Shown in pieces: positions 10,908 to 21,583 of a DNA stretch of 64,000 nucleotides. The stretch comes from Talaromyces rugulosus (taxonomy: Eukaryota; Ascomycota; Eurotiomycetes; Eurotiales; Trichocomaceae): contig NC_049565.1 of NCBI RefSeq assembly GCF_013368755.1, positions 2,294,001-2,358,000 of the forward strand. Reading direction: 5' to 3'. The translations under genes and the position numbers were made by a program. Position 1 is the stretch's first letter, and every line of letters starts with the position of its first letter. The notes under the pieces were generated by a model, which saw nothing but the letters and a program-made list of their open reading frames with translations, was not told the origin of the DNA and did no database searches.

Positions 10908-11295
10908 TGTCGGTATGTACTTGGTGTCTTTCGAGAATCATTCAAGGAACGAATGGCCCGAAGATTTTGTTATAGGGCGTCGTTTGACGGTATCGGGTAT
11001 ATCGGTTATATCGGGTATTAGTAATGCTTTGTCGCTTATCGACGGCGGTGTATAGTGTGTGGTCTATGGTATATGCCAACGAGAAAAGGAATAAACAGAA
11101 GGAAGAAATAAAAAAGGGAATAAAAGAAACAGTCTACACTATAACAAGAGAATGATGGCGGAGAGGTATTAGGATATAAGTTGGTTGGGAGTTGGTTGCG
11201 GCACGTGGTCTGCTCCAAGGACAAAGTTGATTCGATCAATGAAAGTGATAAACAGAACTTTTCTTTGCTTACCCGAATACGACGTAGTTCAATAT
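10908..11295. other. Intergenic, Mpv17-family promoter and tRNA upstream flank
   Basis: 388 bp. It carries a short run of similar words (ATCGGGTATATCGGTTATATC around 10990-11015, quoted in part) and A-rich stretches near 11095-11130. No gene seen. Confidence 0.35.
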
Positions 11296-11388
11296 GGCCA
11301 CATAGTTCAGCGGTTAGAATTCCTGATTCCAGATGCCTAATGGGCAAGAGATTCCAGGGGATCCTAGGTTCGAGTCCTAGTGTGGTCA
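11296..11388 (+). tRNA. tRNA-Trp (anticodon CCA) with an intron of about 20 nt
   Basis: The cloverleaf can be folded by eye. The acceptor stem GGCCACA pairs with TGTGGTC (11381-11387) plus discriminator A. The D stem is GTTC/GAAT with GG in the loop. The T stem is CTAGG/CCTAG around TTCGAGT. The anticodon arm CCTGA-TT-CCA-G is interrupted after the purine at position 37 by about 20 nt. The intron contains TGG, able to pair with anticodon CCA as is usual in eukaryotic pre-tRNAs. The 3' half of the anticodon stem reads CCAGG rather than the expected TCAGG, leaving one A-C mismatch or a one-base bulge. A T5 run at 11392-11396 fits RNA polymerase III termination. Trp is the best reading; Gly-TCC in a shifted register is less likely. 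Confidence 0.78.
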
Positions 11389-11682
11389 TCGTTTTTACGC
11401 TGTTTTTGTTATTTCAACCTCTATAAAATGTTTTTTTAGCGTCAATAATATAGAAGACATCACCCCAAAGTCCTAACACTAACTACCGTTATATTTATTG
11501 TCACTCAATGTAAAAGCCAAGTTATACATTATTGAAATTCGTTATGTAAGTCTATAAACAGGTATTTTCGTAAAACAAAAGCCTCCCAAACGCCGTGACT
11601 CGGCAACAAAGCCAGTCGTAATGCAGATTATGTGCATAGTTATTTATAGATATCAATACATACCAAAAGAAAGTAAAAAGGA

Positions 11683-13533
11683 TTATTTTTTCCGCGCAAC
11701 AATACTAAAATCCGAATCCTTCGTATTCACACGGTCAATATCATAAGGATTGCCGTCATACTCGGTGTGCACGCGCTGGATACTGCCACCGGTGCGCGTC
11801 GACGCGAGCGATTGCGTGCGCTGGGCATGCTCCAGTCGAGGCTCGGCTGTTTCTTCTTCGTCTGAGCTCGAGCTGATCTCGTGCGGGGGCGCGGCTTCGG
11901 TGCGATCAAAGGTCTCCTCCTCCTTTTCGCTCTCGTCTGTTGCGGACGGGATGGATTCTTGCAGTTTGCGGACAAATGCGGCAGACTCGCCGGCGTATTT
12001 GCATCTTTCACGGATGGATGCGCCGTATTTGTAAAAGAGGAAAGGAAAAGGTACGCAGGCAAGTGCCAAAAAGGCTGGGATGGTCGATGCCCAGTGAATA
12101 CCCAGGCGGCCGTACATGTAGGTGGTGAAGAGAGGGAAGGCAGCACCGAACAGGGAACGGAAAACGGCGTTGGCGGCGAGAACAGAGGCGGCGAAGATGG
12201 TGTAGGCGTCGATAAGATAGCTCATCACACTGAGGAAGACGAGCACCATGCCAAATCCAAAGGGAACGCCCGCGGCGATACTAGCCATCCAGTGGATGGA
12301 AGGATAGTTGGTCCATGCAAACCAAAAGAGGCCGATAGGAAGCGCGATACTGCCGACGAGTGTCGGCGGTAAACGAGCCTCGGGGGGTGCAAATCCACCA
12401 TTTGCCTGCTCGGCCCTCATGTACCGTTTGTTGTCCCAGATGTTGTATGCCACGGCAAATATCATTCCAACCATGATACCCAAAAAGGCCAGACCGGAGA
12501 TACCCTGGCTCCAGCCGCGGTTCTCAGCGTAGACGATGGGGAAAGCGCCAAAGAGCATGTAAAGCGTTCCGTAGATGATGGCCATGTAGATGGAGAGGAG
12601 GAAGACAATGGGCTCACGCAGAAGCAAAACCCATGGTCGGGAGAGGGACGTCTTGAAAGCCTGGGCGAGCGACACGTGGCCGCGGTCAGCCTCCATGCGA
12701 GTAATATAAACCTTGCCGGTCATCTTGGACAGCTTTTCCGAGCGCCGACGCAGCAGCACTGGCGCATAGGTTTCCGGGATTAAAAGAGCACCGATAATCC
12801 ACAGGGCGCCGGAGAAAGCAGCCAACAAGCCCATGACCCAGCGCCATCCGGCAGCCTCGCCGAGGAAACCACCAACAATGGGGCCGAGGACAGGGCCGAG
12901 GAAAGGCGCAGCAGCAAAGAAACTCATGGCGACACCTCGCTGAGACGCAACAAACATGTCAGCAATCACACCACCCGCATTGGTGAGCGGAGACGACCCA
13001 AAAGCGCCGGCGAAAAAACGGAGGATAATCAGAGTCCACGAGTTCTGGGCACCGGCACAACCAGCGTTGAAAGCCGTCAAAAGGGCGTATGTGGCGATGA
13101 AAAGTATCTGTCGACCAAATAGTTCACTGAGCGGCGCCCACATCAGTGGTCCAACGGCAAAGCCCATCACAAAGAGCGAGATTCCCAGTGTGGCGACTTC
13201 CTCGACAATACCGAACTGGAGCATGATCTGGACCATGCCGCCGCTGTAGGCAGACGACACCAGCGAGACGGCCAGGGTAGCCCAGGCCATCACTCCGGTA
13301 ATGAACCACTTGGTGAAGGGGCTGAACAGCATCGGGTTGCGAGGGTCGTTGGGGATCCATGAGATGATATAAGGGTCCTCCTCGGTTCCGGAGCCTGGAT
13401 ACGGATAGTTGGCGACTTCGGGCGTGACACCGGCCTGGTCATACACCTTGCGCCAGTATGGGATGCGCGAGGACTTGACAGGTTCCTCTGCCTGTTGGCT
13501 CTTTTCGGGGTTGCCATTTGTGGGCTGCGCCAT
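11683..13533 (-). CDS. MFS transporter, DHA1 polyamine/drug:H+ antiporter type
   Basis: Single exon, 616 aa. A long hydrophilic N-terminus containing DPYIISWIPNDPRNP is followed by twelve predicted membrane segments. The DHA1 signature is present: PLSELFGRQ (the motif-A region of DHA1 transporters), the long LRFFAGAFGSSPLTNAGGV motif, and the antiporter motif GPVLGPIVGGFLGEAAGWRW after the fourth helix. This matches the Tpo1-like group that exports polyamines and many drugs at the plasma membrane. The C-terminal tail of about 100 residues is acidic and Ser/Thr-rich, a likely site of phosphorylation or ubiquitin control. There are no introns. A TGACTCA word lies 420 bp upstream (13953-13959). 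The substrate cannot be read from sequence. Confidence 0.86.
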   Translation of the reverse strand: MAQPTNGNPEKSQQAEEPVKSSRIPYWRKVYDQAGVTPEVANYPYPGSGTEEDPYIISWIPNDPRNPMLFSPFTKWFITGVMAWATLAVSLVSSAYSGGMVQIMLQFGIVEEVATLGISLFVMGFAVGPLMWAPLSELFGRQILFIATYALLTAFNAGCAGAQNSWTLIILRFFAGAFGSSPLTNAGGVIADMFVASQRGVAMSFFAAAPFLGPVLGPIVGGFLGEAAGWRWVMGLLAAFSGALWIIGALLIPETYAPVLLRRRSEKLSKMTGKVYITRMEADRGHVSLAQAFKTSLSRPWVLLLREPIVFLLSIYMAIIYGTLYMLFGAFPIVYAENRGWSQGISGLAFLGIMVGMIFAVAYNIWDNKRYMRAEQANGGFAPPEARLPPTLVGSIALPIGLFWFAWTNYPSIHWMASIAAGVPFGFGMVLVFLSVMSYLIDAYTIFAASVLAANAVFRSLFGAAFPLFTTYMYGRLGIHWASTIPAFLALACVPFPFLFYKYGASIRERCKYAGESAAFVRKLQESIPSATDESEKEEETFDRTEAAPPHEISSSSDEEETAEPRLEHAQRTQSLASTRTGGSIQRVHTEYDGNPYDIDRVNTKDSDFSIVARKK

Positions 13534-14726
13534 ATCGGCGGTTGCGCAATAGGACTTGGATGCAGGACAAGATCACGGTCTATGCGCTCGGAGTGACTAC
13601 ACAAAGATAACACAAAGATAATAATAGTAACTGGTTGAAGGGAAGAGGAGCCAGAAGTAAGGTCGTTCGTGAGCAAGAGCAAGAGAAAGCAGCCGAAAAC
13701 AGCCAACCTCGGGGGCAAAGCTCTTTTAAGTTAACTACGTACTATTTTTTTTTTCCCTGGGTTGGTGTCAACGGGCGAATAGTAAACCACCCCCCCCCCC
13801 CCCCACCATAGCTGCTGCATCTTGCATAATTATTAGTATTATTATTTACTGCTGGTCTAACCAACAATCGGGACAGTGTTCTGTCAGCAGCAACCAACAA
13901 TGTAAAGGCTTAATGCGAGGTCGAGATTTGGTACTGGGTGGAGATGGCGTCATGACTCATCCAGTGTGCATACGAAGTAGTGCATTATTTTTATTCTTAT
14001 CATTAATCTTGCCTTCCAGTAGTAGATTTCGGCCGAGCCTGACAGTTTCTGACTCTTTCAACGGCGCATAATATGGACAAAAACGGAGGAAAGTCCTAGT
14101 CGCATTTGACCATTATTAATCCGTGAAATAATAATAGTAATAATCAAGGTTTGTCTGCTTGTTTTGCCGTGTTCAGGGTCTGAGCCAGATGCCGATTACC
14201 GAGTTTCGGCTGAGAGAGATGCATAAGCCGCGCGCATTACTTTTAATCCACGCACAAGCGGGGCACGCCCTGCGGCACTAGTCCCGATGTGGAAAAGCTA
14301 CCGATGCCTCGGTTTTCTATAGAAGAAATACTCCGTATGTACAGTCCGCACTCCGTACTGTGTTCAGTAGTATAGAAGACACTAGAACCCTTGCTGCGTA
14401 GACCGGTTGTGCCATTGTGGACTTGGACCCTTCGATCTCGGGCCGTCTTCCATCACGGGCATCCCGAAGGGGCTTCCATGTGGCATGTTGGTTCTGAATG
14501 GCTGCCTGATTCAAATAATGACTGCCAAGAGTCCGCCAACCTGGCAAACAAGTCCGTGGATAATAATTAGTCAGGTGCATAGTGTCCACCACTCGGTTGT
14601 GTAAGGCAGGCACAAAGCAATTAGTAAGAACCCTTATCCTAGCATACTTTTTATGCATTTTATTGGATTGGGGACCATTTCCGATTCGCCTGCGCTTGTT
14701 GGGCTGTCAGGTGTCAATATCAACGG
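13534..14726. other. Intergenic, MFS promoter and 3' flank of Zn2Cys6 gene
   Basis: 1.19 kb without a supported gene. It contains a T-rich run (13745-13754), an uninterrupted C15 run (13790-13804), TAATAATAAT-type short repeats near 13830 and 14130, a TGACTCA word (13953-13959), and two ACTCCGTA words (14330-14358) that recur elsewhere in the window. Small reading frames at 14317-14658 have no recognisable content. Confidence 0.45.
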
Positions 14727-16387
14727 TCAAGATGGCCGGTCTCCAGGCCAATTTTTGTATAATCTATCAGGTGAGGGCTCGTCTGAGTCTCTATCCAGGC
14801 TTGTCACCCGCATTACACCACTGAAATCCAAGGGACACACCCAAGAGGCAGACCCGCCTGCTTTCTTTGCTTCTCGCATCTTTTTCAGCCCGGGGATCGA
14901 TTCGGATGCGAACCGGATGCCTATATACGACCCAATCACTCCCAGCATCATAACAACCCAGTCATGCAGCTCGTCAGATACGCCACAGGCGCTTCCGGCG
15001 ATCATGAGAGGGAGGACCAGAACGAAGACTCCGTTGATGGGCGGCGTATCGGCCTCTTTGCCGACCTCCTGGCGCACTAGGTTGGTCTGACTGGGGACCG
15101 AAAAGCAAATGTCGGCTGCCAGTCGAGAGGTTGTGGCCAGCGCAGTTTGTTGTTGCATGATTTGGACATCAGTGGGAGTCGCCAGCTTCAGTATGTGTAG
15201 ATAGAGGATCTCATTCACAAGGATACGACTCCAGCGGTAGTGGTTGAGAATTCGATGGGCCCATAGGTTTGAGTACACATGGTATTTGCCTTGATACAGC
15301 CCAGAAATATGTTTAGACACCTTGGTAACAAAGGACCATTCGTCGCCATCAAGATTGGCTTCCCAGTCCTCCAGCTCCTTGTCGAGAAGTAGGGCTGCGT
15401 GGAAGATTTCCTCTGCATCCGTGTGGCCATGTCTCCAATAATCAGACACGCGAACGAAGCGGACGAGAATGTCGATGAGAGACGAGGCCGAGTCTAGGAG
15501 AGGCGTGGCACGCTTGGCAGGAGTCCAGGCGAGGAGCTCCCCTGGGATTTTTCCGCCGGAACTAAAGTATTTCATGATGACAAAAAGGTAAGACTGCAAT
15601 TCCGGCATATCTTTCGGTCGCTCCGGCATTGAAGGCTTGTGCTTTTGACGGATAAAAGCGAGAGCGCCTTCGACATGAACCTTCCAGTAATAGAGTGATC
15701 CGGGGCGGTTGTTGACAAACTGCACTTGTCAGATGGGGACGACTGAGAAAATAAAGGAGGAGCACACCTACCTCATAGATACTCAGTGCCATGAGGAGTT
15801 TCAGAGTGCTATCTAGACTGGCGTTGACCGGGTCTTGTAGGGTCTGTCGAATGAAGTTAATCGAGGCGACATACTTTTGCAAGGCCGCAGTGTGACAGGC
15901 CTTGTCATCGGTAGTATTCGCCAATGCAGCCAGACCCACAGCCATGAGAGATTCACGGGATGGCTGGCTGTCCATCAACTCCCTGATATAGGGATGGACC
16001 GTCGACGTCTGGCCATTACTCTTGATCCAGTGAGAGCAGTTGGTGAAGCGATCGAGAAAAAAGCGGAGACCGCGATCATCCACAGAGGAGGATGGCCACG
16101 TAGTCAGGACAAGCCGGTCTTGTTTCTGACTGCGGGACCTGTCTTTGGTCGCGGCGGAGCGCTGCTGGGTCTTTGCATTCTCGTCGCGGAACAAGAGCGA
16201 TACCAGATCGCGATAGCCAGAGCATTTTATGCCCGCGCGCTTGCATTGCGAGCAGTCGGGCAGGCGAAGGTCGCACTAGAGGAGGCAGTGAGCAATATAT
16301 TAGACATTGACTCTCTTGTAAACTCACTTTGATTCGCCGCTGGCGGCAGCCGAGACAGTTCTTGCTGGGACGGCAGCAATAGACCAT
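14727..16387 (-). CDS. Zn2Cys6 fungal transcription factor
   Basis: Three exons: 16328-16387, 15772-16275, 14727-15719; 518 aa, introns of 52 nt each. The DNA-binding domain is split by the first intron right after RQRRIK. Joined, it reads C-x2-C-x6-C-x6-C-x2-C-x6-C (NCLGCRQRRIK then CDLRLPDCSQCKRAGIKC), a canonical GAL4-type binuclear cluster at residues 11-39. The rest is the fungal-specific regulatory type (DUF3468-like), with helical stretches such as SLMAVGLAALANTTDDKA and the central NNRPGSLYYWKVHVEGALAF. The gene is divergent from the RTA1-like gene across 490 bp, which suggests but does not prove a regulatory link. Target genes are unknown. Confidence 0.85.
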
Positions 16388-16877
16388 GTTCTCGTTTGGG
16401 TATATACCTCGCTGGTATGGTACAGTAGTGTAGTTTCAGCGAGCAAGGAGCTTCATAATTCAAGGATGAGGAAGAGGAACAACGAGATGGGGGCAAGAGC
16501 TGAGATAACGCGACCGCGCTAAGCCATTTGCGGTATGCAGTTCGCTTCAACTTTATTTATGGCAAGGCTCAGATCAGCTTATACGATATTAGTATATAGT
16601 AATAATAATATATAAGCTGACGTCCCCGTTCAAAGGGCTATGCAAAATCCAGATGGAGTATGACATAATCGTATACTCCGTACTTTGTATATTCCGTATA
16701 CCCCGTATACTCCGTATTAACAAATTGAGGCTTAGCGCCAAGGCCAGCGATGCCGTATTAGGAAGTTTCGCTCTTATTACCACAAATGGAAGTATGGGGC
16801 TTTGCTGTTTGATTTAAGGAGTCGAATTTCTCTATTTTGTCTTCGTGTTCATTATCTTTTCTATTCATCTAGAAAAA
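16388..16877. promoter_or_regulatory. Divergent promoter between Zn2Cys6 regulator and RTA1-like gene
   Basis: 490 bp. The centre holds a cluster of near-repeats of GTATACTCCGTA (16671-16718: GTATACTCCGTAC, ATTCCGTATACC, CCGTATACTCCGTATT). CCG/CGG triplets are the half-sites used by Zn2Cys6 proteins, so the cluster could be an autoregulatory site, though the same words occur elsewhere as scattered repeats. Confidence 0.4.
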
Positions 16878-17887
16878 ATGAAGGTATCCTTCTATGACTA
16901 TGACCCCTCACTGGCCGCCGCTGCCATCTTTGCAGCGCTGTATGGCGTGTGCTTCATCTGGACTACGTATCTATGGCTAAAGCACCGGGCCTGGGTGTGC
17001 CTGATCATGGTGGTGGCTTCAGCGAGTACATTATCTCAAACTGACTGTATAATAAGACACAACTGATTTGGTATTTAGTGGAATCCGTCGGATATATCGC
17101 CCGCTGCATCTCAACCCAAAACCAGCAAAACCAATCCATCTACGTACTACAGTTCTCACTCACCGTGCTCGCACCACTGCTAGTGGCTGCCTTTTGCTAC
17201 ATCCTCTTCGGACGTCTCACCTACCTAGTCATCCCGCGCGAATCCCGTACTTGGAAAGTAATCTGGGTTCCTCCTCGCTTCGTGACGCCGATTTTTGTGT
17301 TTTTCGATATTCTGGCCCTGTTCTTGCAGTTGATTGGTGCTGTCATGCTCACATCGACGGATGCCACAGATGCAAATGCGCAGGACAAGATCAACCGTGG
17401 CAAGGACATTGCTTTGATCGGGACGATTGTGCAGCTGGCGGCGTTTGGCCTGTTTACGTTTGTGGCGGTGCGGTTTAATTTCACGTCGAAGCGGTTTGAG
17501 AAATCGGTGTATCAGGAGTATAACAACGACAGTAGATATAATACTGCTGATGAGCATACGCTGCAGATGGAGCGCGAGACGGGGGACACAAACTGGCGGG
17601 CGCTGCTGCGTGTTGTTAATATTGCTACTATCTTGGTTCTGGTATGCCCTCGTGCTTCTAAATTGCTACGAACAACGCCCGCTGATTTTATTTTTTGAAA
17701 GGTTCGAACTATCTACCGCCTGGTCGAATTCACCGAAGGCAACAAGGGCTACGTCAATGAGCACGAATGGTGCATCTACATCTTTGATGCACTGGTGATT
17801 CTCCCATGCTTTGCGCTGTTTGTGTTGTTTCATCCGGCCAAGTATCTGCCCTATCTTGGGTTCCGGCTACCCAAGCATGCGCGGTGA
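16878..17887 (+). CDS. RTA1-like membrane protein
   Basis: Three exons: 16878-17025, 17079-17641, 17702-17887; 298 aa, introns 53 and 60 nt. RTA1/RTM1 proteins are seven-helix membrane proteins linked to resistance to aminocholesterol-type compounds and to lipid translocation. Family marks are ESVGYIARCIS, LQFSLTVLAPLLVAAFCYIL, RFVTPIFVFFDILALFLQLIG, VRTIYRLVEFTEG spanning the last splice junction, and HEWCIYIFDALVILPCFALF near the end. About seven hydrophobic segments are visible. The short N-terminus (FYDYDPS then straight into helix 1) is typical. It is transcribed away from the Zn2Cys6 regulator next door. Confidence 0.88.
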
Positions 17888-18452
17888 TTTTGTTTGTTTT
17901 TTTTTGTCATTTACTACTTTGATGTTCTTGGTAACGGTTTGCTTTTTTGGTGTTTAGTGCCACAGCAGTATACTAGATTCTGAATAGACGATACAATTTA
18001 CAATAGCTACAGCGCTTCCATAGTACATCGCGTCGAGTGCAGTAAAAACTAGACTAACTGTTTTCGACAAGATGAAACGCGTCATCATAACAAAGGCTAC
18101 GCGAATACAAGTCATTGCAGTGCATAACGTATTGCTTCTAGCTAAAGGCAGGCGCCAGACTACAGGCAGACGGACGTCTATTGTCATGAAGTGGTCTTGA
18201 TAATATACATTCCGATGGACTGACCGTGCGGTCGGCGCCCAATGACCATTGCTATTTAAAAGCTGCTAAAGAAAAAAGCGAACAACCCAGTTATCCCATA
18301 AAACAGAACCCGTCATTTCTCGCCAGTAGTCATGATAAAATAATAAGAAAAAAAGCCCGATATCGCCAACCCAATTAACCACAAGTCACCGCGAAAGAAT
18401 TAAACCCGATGATGACCCATGATGTTGTCAAGTTTCAAGAACAGAGAAAGAT
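17888..18452. other. Intergenic, 3' flanks of RTA1-like and H3 genes
   Basis: 565 bp between two converging genes. Composition is mixed. I see no RNA gene, repeat or conserved reading frame. Confidence 0.4.
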
Positions 18453-18997
<545 letters not shown>

Positions 18998-19649
18998 TGT
19001 AGATGATGGTAATCCGATGGGAAAGTGATGTAGTCGATAAAGATCACCGAGGGTTGTCGTTGAGTGGATGGATGAAAGAGGGAGGAAGACGGGAAGGAGA
19101 CGCGGGTGGGGGAGAGTATTTGTAGTGGGCGGGCGGGTGATCCAGTGACCTGTGATCCAGTGACCTGCGAACAAGATCAGACTTGCGCCAGCGCCAAGAC
19201 TTTGTCGTTGCCGCTAAGCGAGACTTGCCGCCGGCCAATCACGCTGCAGGATCAATGGCCCTGGATGCCGCAGCGCAAATGCCAGTGATCCCAACCTCCA
19301 CTGCGCCTGCCACTGCCAGCGCCTGGCTGGCAGCATTGCGCATTTGCCCTTGATCCCAGCGCGCGTTCTCTGCAGGTTGCGCGCTGCCTTGCAGACTGCG
19401 CGCAGGCCAGGATCACACTGAGGCAGCCGGATCAGCCAGATCACGGCCCGCATCCTGATTGGCGGATGCGGCCACTAGCGCGTGATCCGACGCGGGCAGC
19501 CGGTAGCGCGCACCCGATAGAAATAGGCCGGCCTCTTCCCCTCTTTACTCCTTTCCTTCCTCCATCACATCTCTCCAAGTCTCGTCTTCAGGTTTTATCC
19601 ACCAACTTTAATTCTTTAAATACCAACACTCTATCTTCAATCTATCAAG
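18998..19649. promoter_or_regulatory. Bidirectional H3-H4 promoter
   Basis: 652 bp, GC-rich. It carries eight copies of TGATCC or its complement GGATCA (19138, 19153, 19249, 19286, 19351, 19410, 19429, 19483), two CCAAT boxes in opposite orientation (about 19235 and 19458), and a CT-rich initiator-like tract just before the H4 leader (19530-19575). The regularity and two-sided spread suggest a shared histone-gene activator site; its binding factor is not known to me. Confidence 0.7.
19137..19166. repeat. Perfect 15-bp tandem repeat in histone promoter
   Basis: GTGATCCAGTGACCT occurs twice head to tail without mismatch, each copy carrying one TGATCC motif. A recent duplication of a control site is the simplest reading. 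Confidence 0.9.
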
Positions 19650-20012
19650 ATGACTGGCCGTGGCAAGGGTGGAAAGGGTCTTGGAAAGGGTGGCGCCAAG
19701 CGTCATCGCAAGATCTTGCGCGACAACATCCAGGGTATCACCAAGCCCGCTATCCGCCGTCTCGCTCGCCGTGGTGGTGTCAAGCGTATCTCCGCCATGA
19801 TCTACGAGGAGACCCGCGGTGTCCTCAAGACCTTCCTCGAGGGTGTCATCCGTGATGCCGTCACATACACTGAGCACGCCAAGCGAAAGACCGTCACATC
19901 TCTCGATGTTGTCTACGCTCTTAAGCGTCAAGGCCGTACGTTCTTCTCTTGTCTTCTCTCTTTCACATCTAACATTCCTTTTTCAGGCACCCTTTACGGT
20001 TTCGGTGGTTAA
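19650..20012 (+). CDS. Histone H4
   Basis: Two exons: 19650-19935 and 19987-20012; 103 codons plus stop, the universal H4 length. Protein starts [20 protein letters not shown] and ends [14 protein letters not shown], with the last intron (51 nt, GTACGT to TTCAG) falling inside the penultimate conserved arginine codon. Acetylatable lysines K5, K8, K12, K16 and K20 are present. It forms the H3-H4 tetramer with the product of the divergent gene. Codon use is strongly C-ending, as expected for a very highly expressed gene. Confidence 0.97.
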   Translation: MTGRGKGGKGLGKGGAKRHRKILRDNIQGITKPAIRRLARRGGVKRISAMIYEETRGVLKTFLEGVIRDAVTYTEHAKRKTVTSLDVVYALKRQGRTFFSCLLSFTSNIPFSGTLYGFGG

Positions 20013-21583
20013 GCGTTTTCTCTTCTTTTTTTCTCTTGGCCTTCCTGTGCGCGCTCGACGCGTGTGGTCGCCGAGTTGCTTTTTCGGGTTGGTTTCGGTA
20101 TGACAGGGTCGTCGGGTGTTTATGTCTTTATGGGTCTGGGATTGTTTCTGCATTTTACTATTACTGTTATACAGCTATACCTCGTCTACACTGGTCGGCT
20201 TGTGGCCCAAGGGCTCACTTTGTATCATAGCGGCCGCTTAGCAGGTGGGCTTGTCGCGCTCGAAGGACGCGTCGATGAATGAAATGATATCACCTGAACT
20301 TTTCTTGTGCTTAAACTGTTCTCTGTGTAGTCTGTTCTGACGCGTATGTGTTTGTTTTGGTCCGCGTTGTGCGCGCGTGGGCTTGGCATGGTGTCTTGCT
20401 CGTTCACGTCTTGATTGGCGCAAGCGACTGTTCATGTTATTTTTCTTGCGCGTCTTGTCCGAGTGTAGTCCGAATACGTAGTGTTGGTATCAATGCATTT
20501 GCATGTGTAGTGTTTGGTTTGTATGCTCTCGACTGGTGCATTGCGCAGTGCCGACGCGTGTGGTAGCGCCTTGCTGGCTATACCCTACGTTTTGACATAC
20601 TATTAAATTCATCGCATACTATATTCTATCTATTTCAGTGGTTTGCGATCCTTGTTCGTAATTATCTGTTCATGAACCAGCATTGGATTCAAATTTTTCG
20701 TGTGAATGTGATTTGTCAATAGATATGATTTGGTAGTTGTTCTTATACGGTATACATATATACTCTATACGATATATATATATCCACGATGATGGCAGAA
20801 TGCAACGCGCCAATCTTGTGATCCTCGCAACACCAACCATATCGAGACACTGAAAATTATTCCAATCGGCCGAAGAAAACTAGAATATCATGCCAAATTG
20901 ATACCTTTAACACAAAAATCAAATGGTCGCCCAGAAAAGTATATTTTCCTTCTTCCTCGAGAGTTGCCAACAAAGGCGGTGAGACACGGAGGCGCCGAAG
21001 TATACACGATTTCACCGGGGTTGAGTCAGAAATCGAAATATGTTGTGCCAAAAGCCATTAAATTTTACAATAAAATCTTTTTATGAGAATCTTTAAAAGT
21101 GAAAAATTTGCATGCGTCGTCTCATGGATTAAAAATATCGGGATCATGAGTAATCAGCAATTATAACGACGGCACCACGAATATCAAGCAGAAACTCTAG
21201 GCCATAAATAGAATAGCCTGCGTCCCCGTGACCTCGGCGGCTCCGTCAGGCAGCAAGGCACCGACAAAATCCGTGCGACAACGAATGCACCATTCAGCGC
21301 ACTCTGCTGTGGTCTTGTGGGCTTTAGTGACTGTTTCCTATCATTTTTAGGGTATTATTTCCGATGACTTTGATTTTACGTGGAAAATGTATACGAGTGT
21401 TGAGTGGGTTAGTCGCTCGTGATTTGCTACAGCGGATATATATTTAACTATATGCTACTCTTCATAGCCATTTTCTCGTTCATGACATTTAATACCATGA
21501 CTAAAAAGCCAGTAATGTCAAACCGACGTATAGAACCAATTCCATCCACACATGCACAAAGGTCCGGCTCAATTCGTCCACAA
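20013..21583. other. Intergenic, H4 3' region
   Basis: 1.57 kb without a supported gene. The first 550 bp is GT-rich and probably includes the H4 3' UTR; frames there (20036-20282, 20348-20566) show no conserved content. The rest is AT-rich with a TATA dinucleotide run at 20753-20784. No RNA gene seen. Confidence 0.4.

Noticed and set aside
11683..17887. Secondary-metabolite cluster (MFS transporter, Zn2Cys6 regulator, RTA1-like)
   Set aside because: No backbone enzyme or tailoring enzymes are present, and the block is bounded by a tRNA gene and histone genes.
20036..20566. Several small plus-strand frames after H4
   Set aside because: GT-rich 3' region, no conserved content; probably H4 3' UTR.
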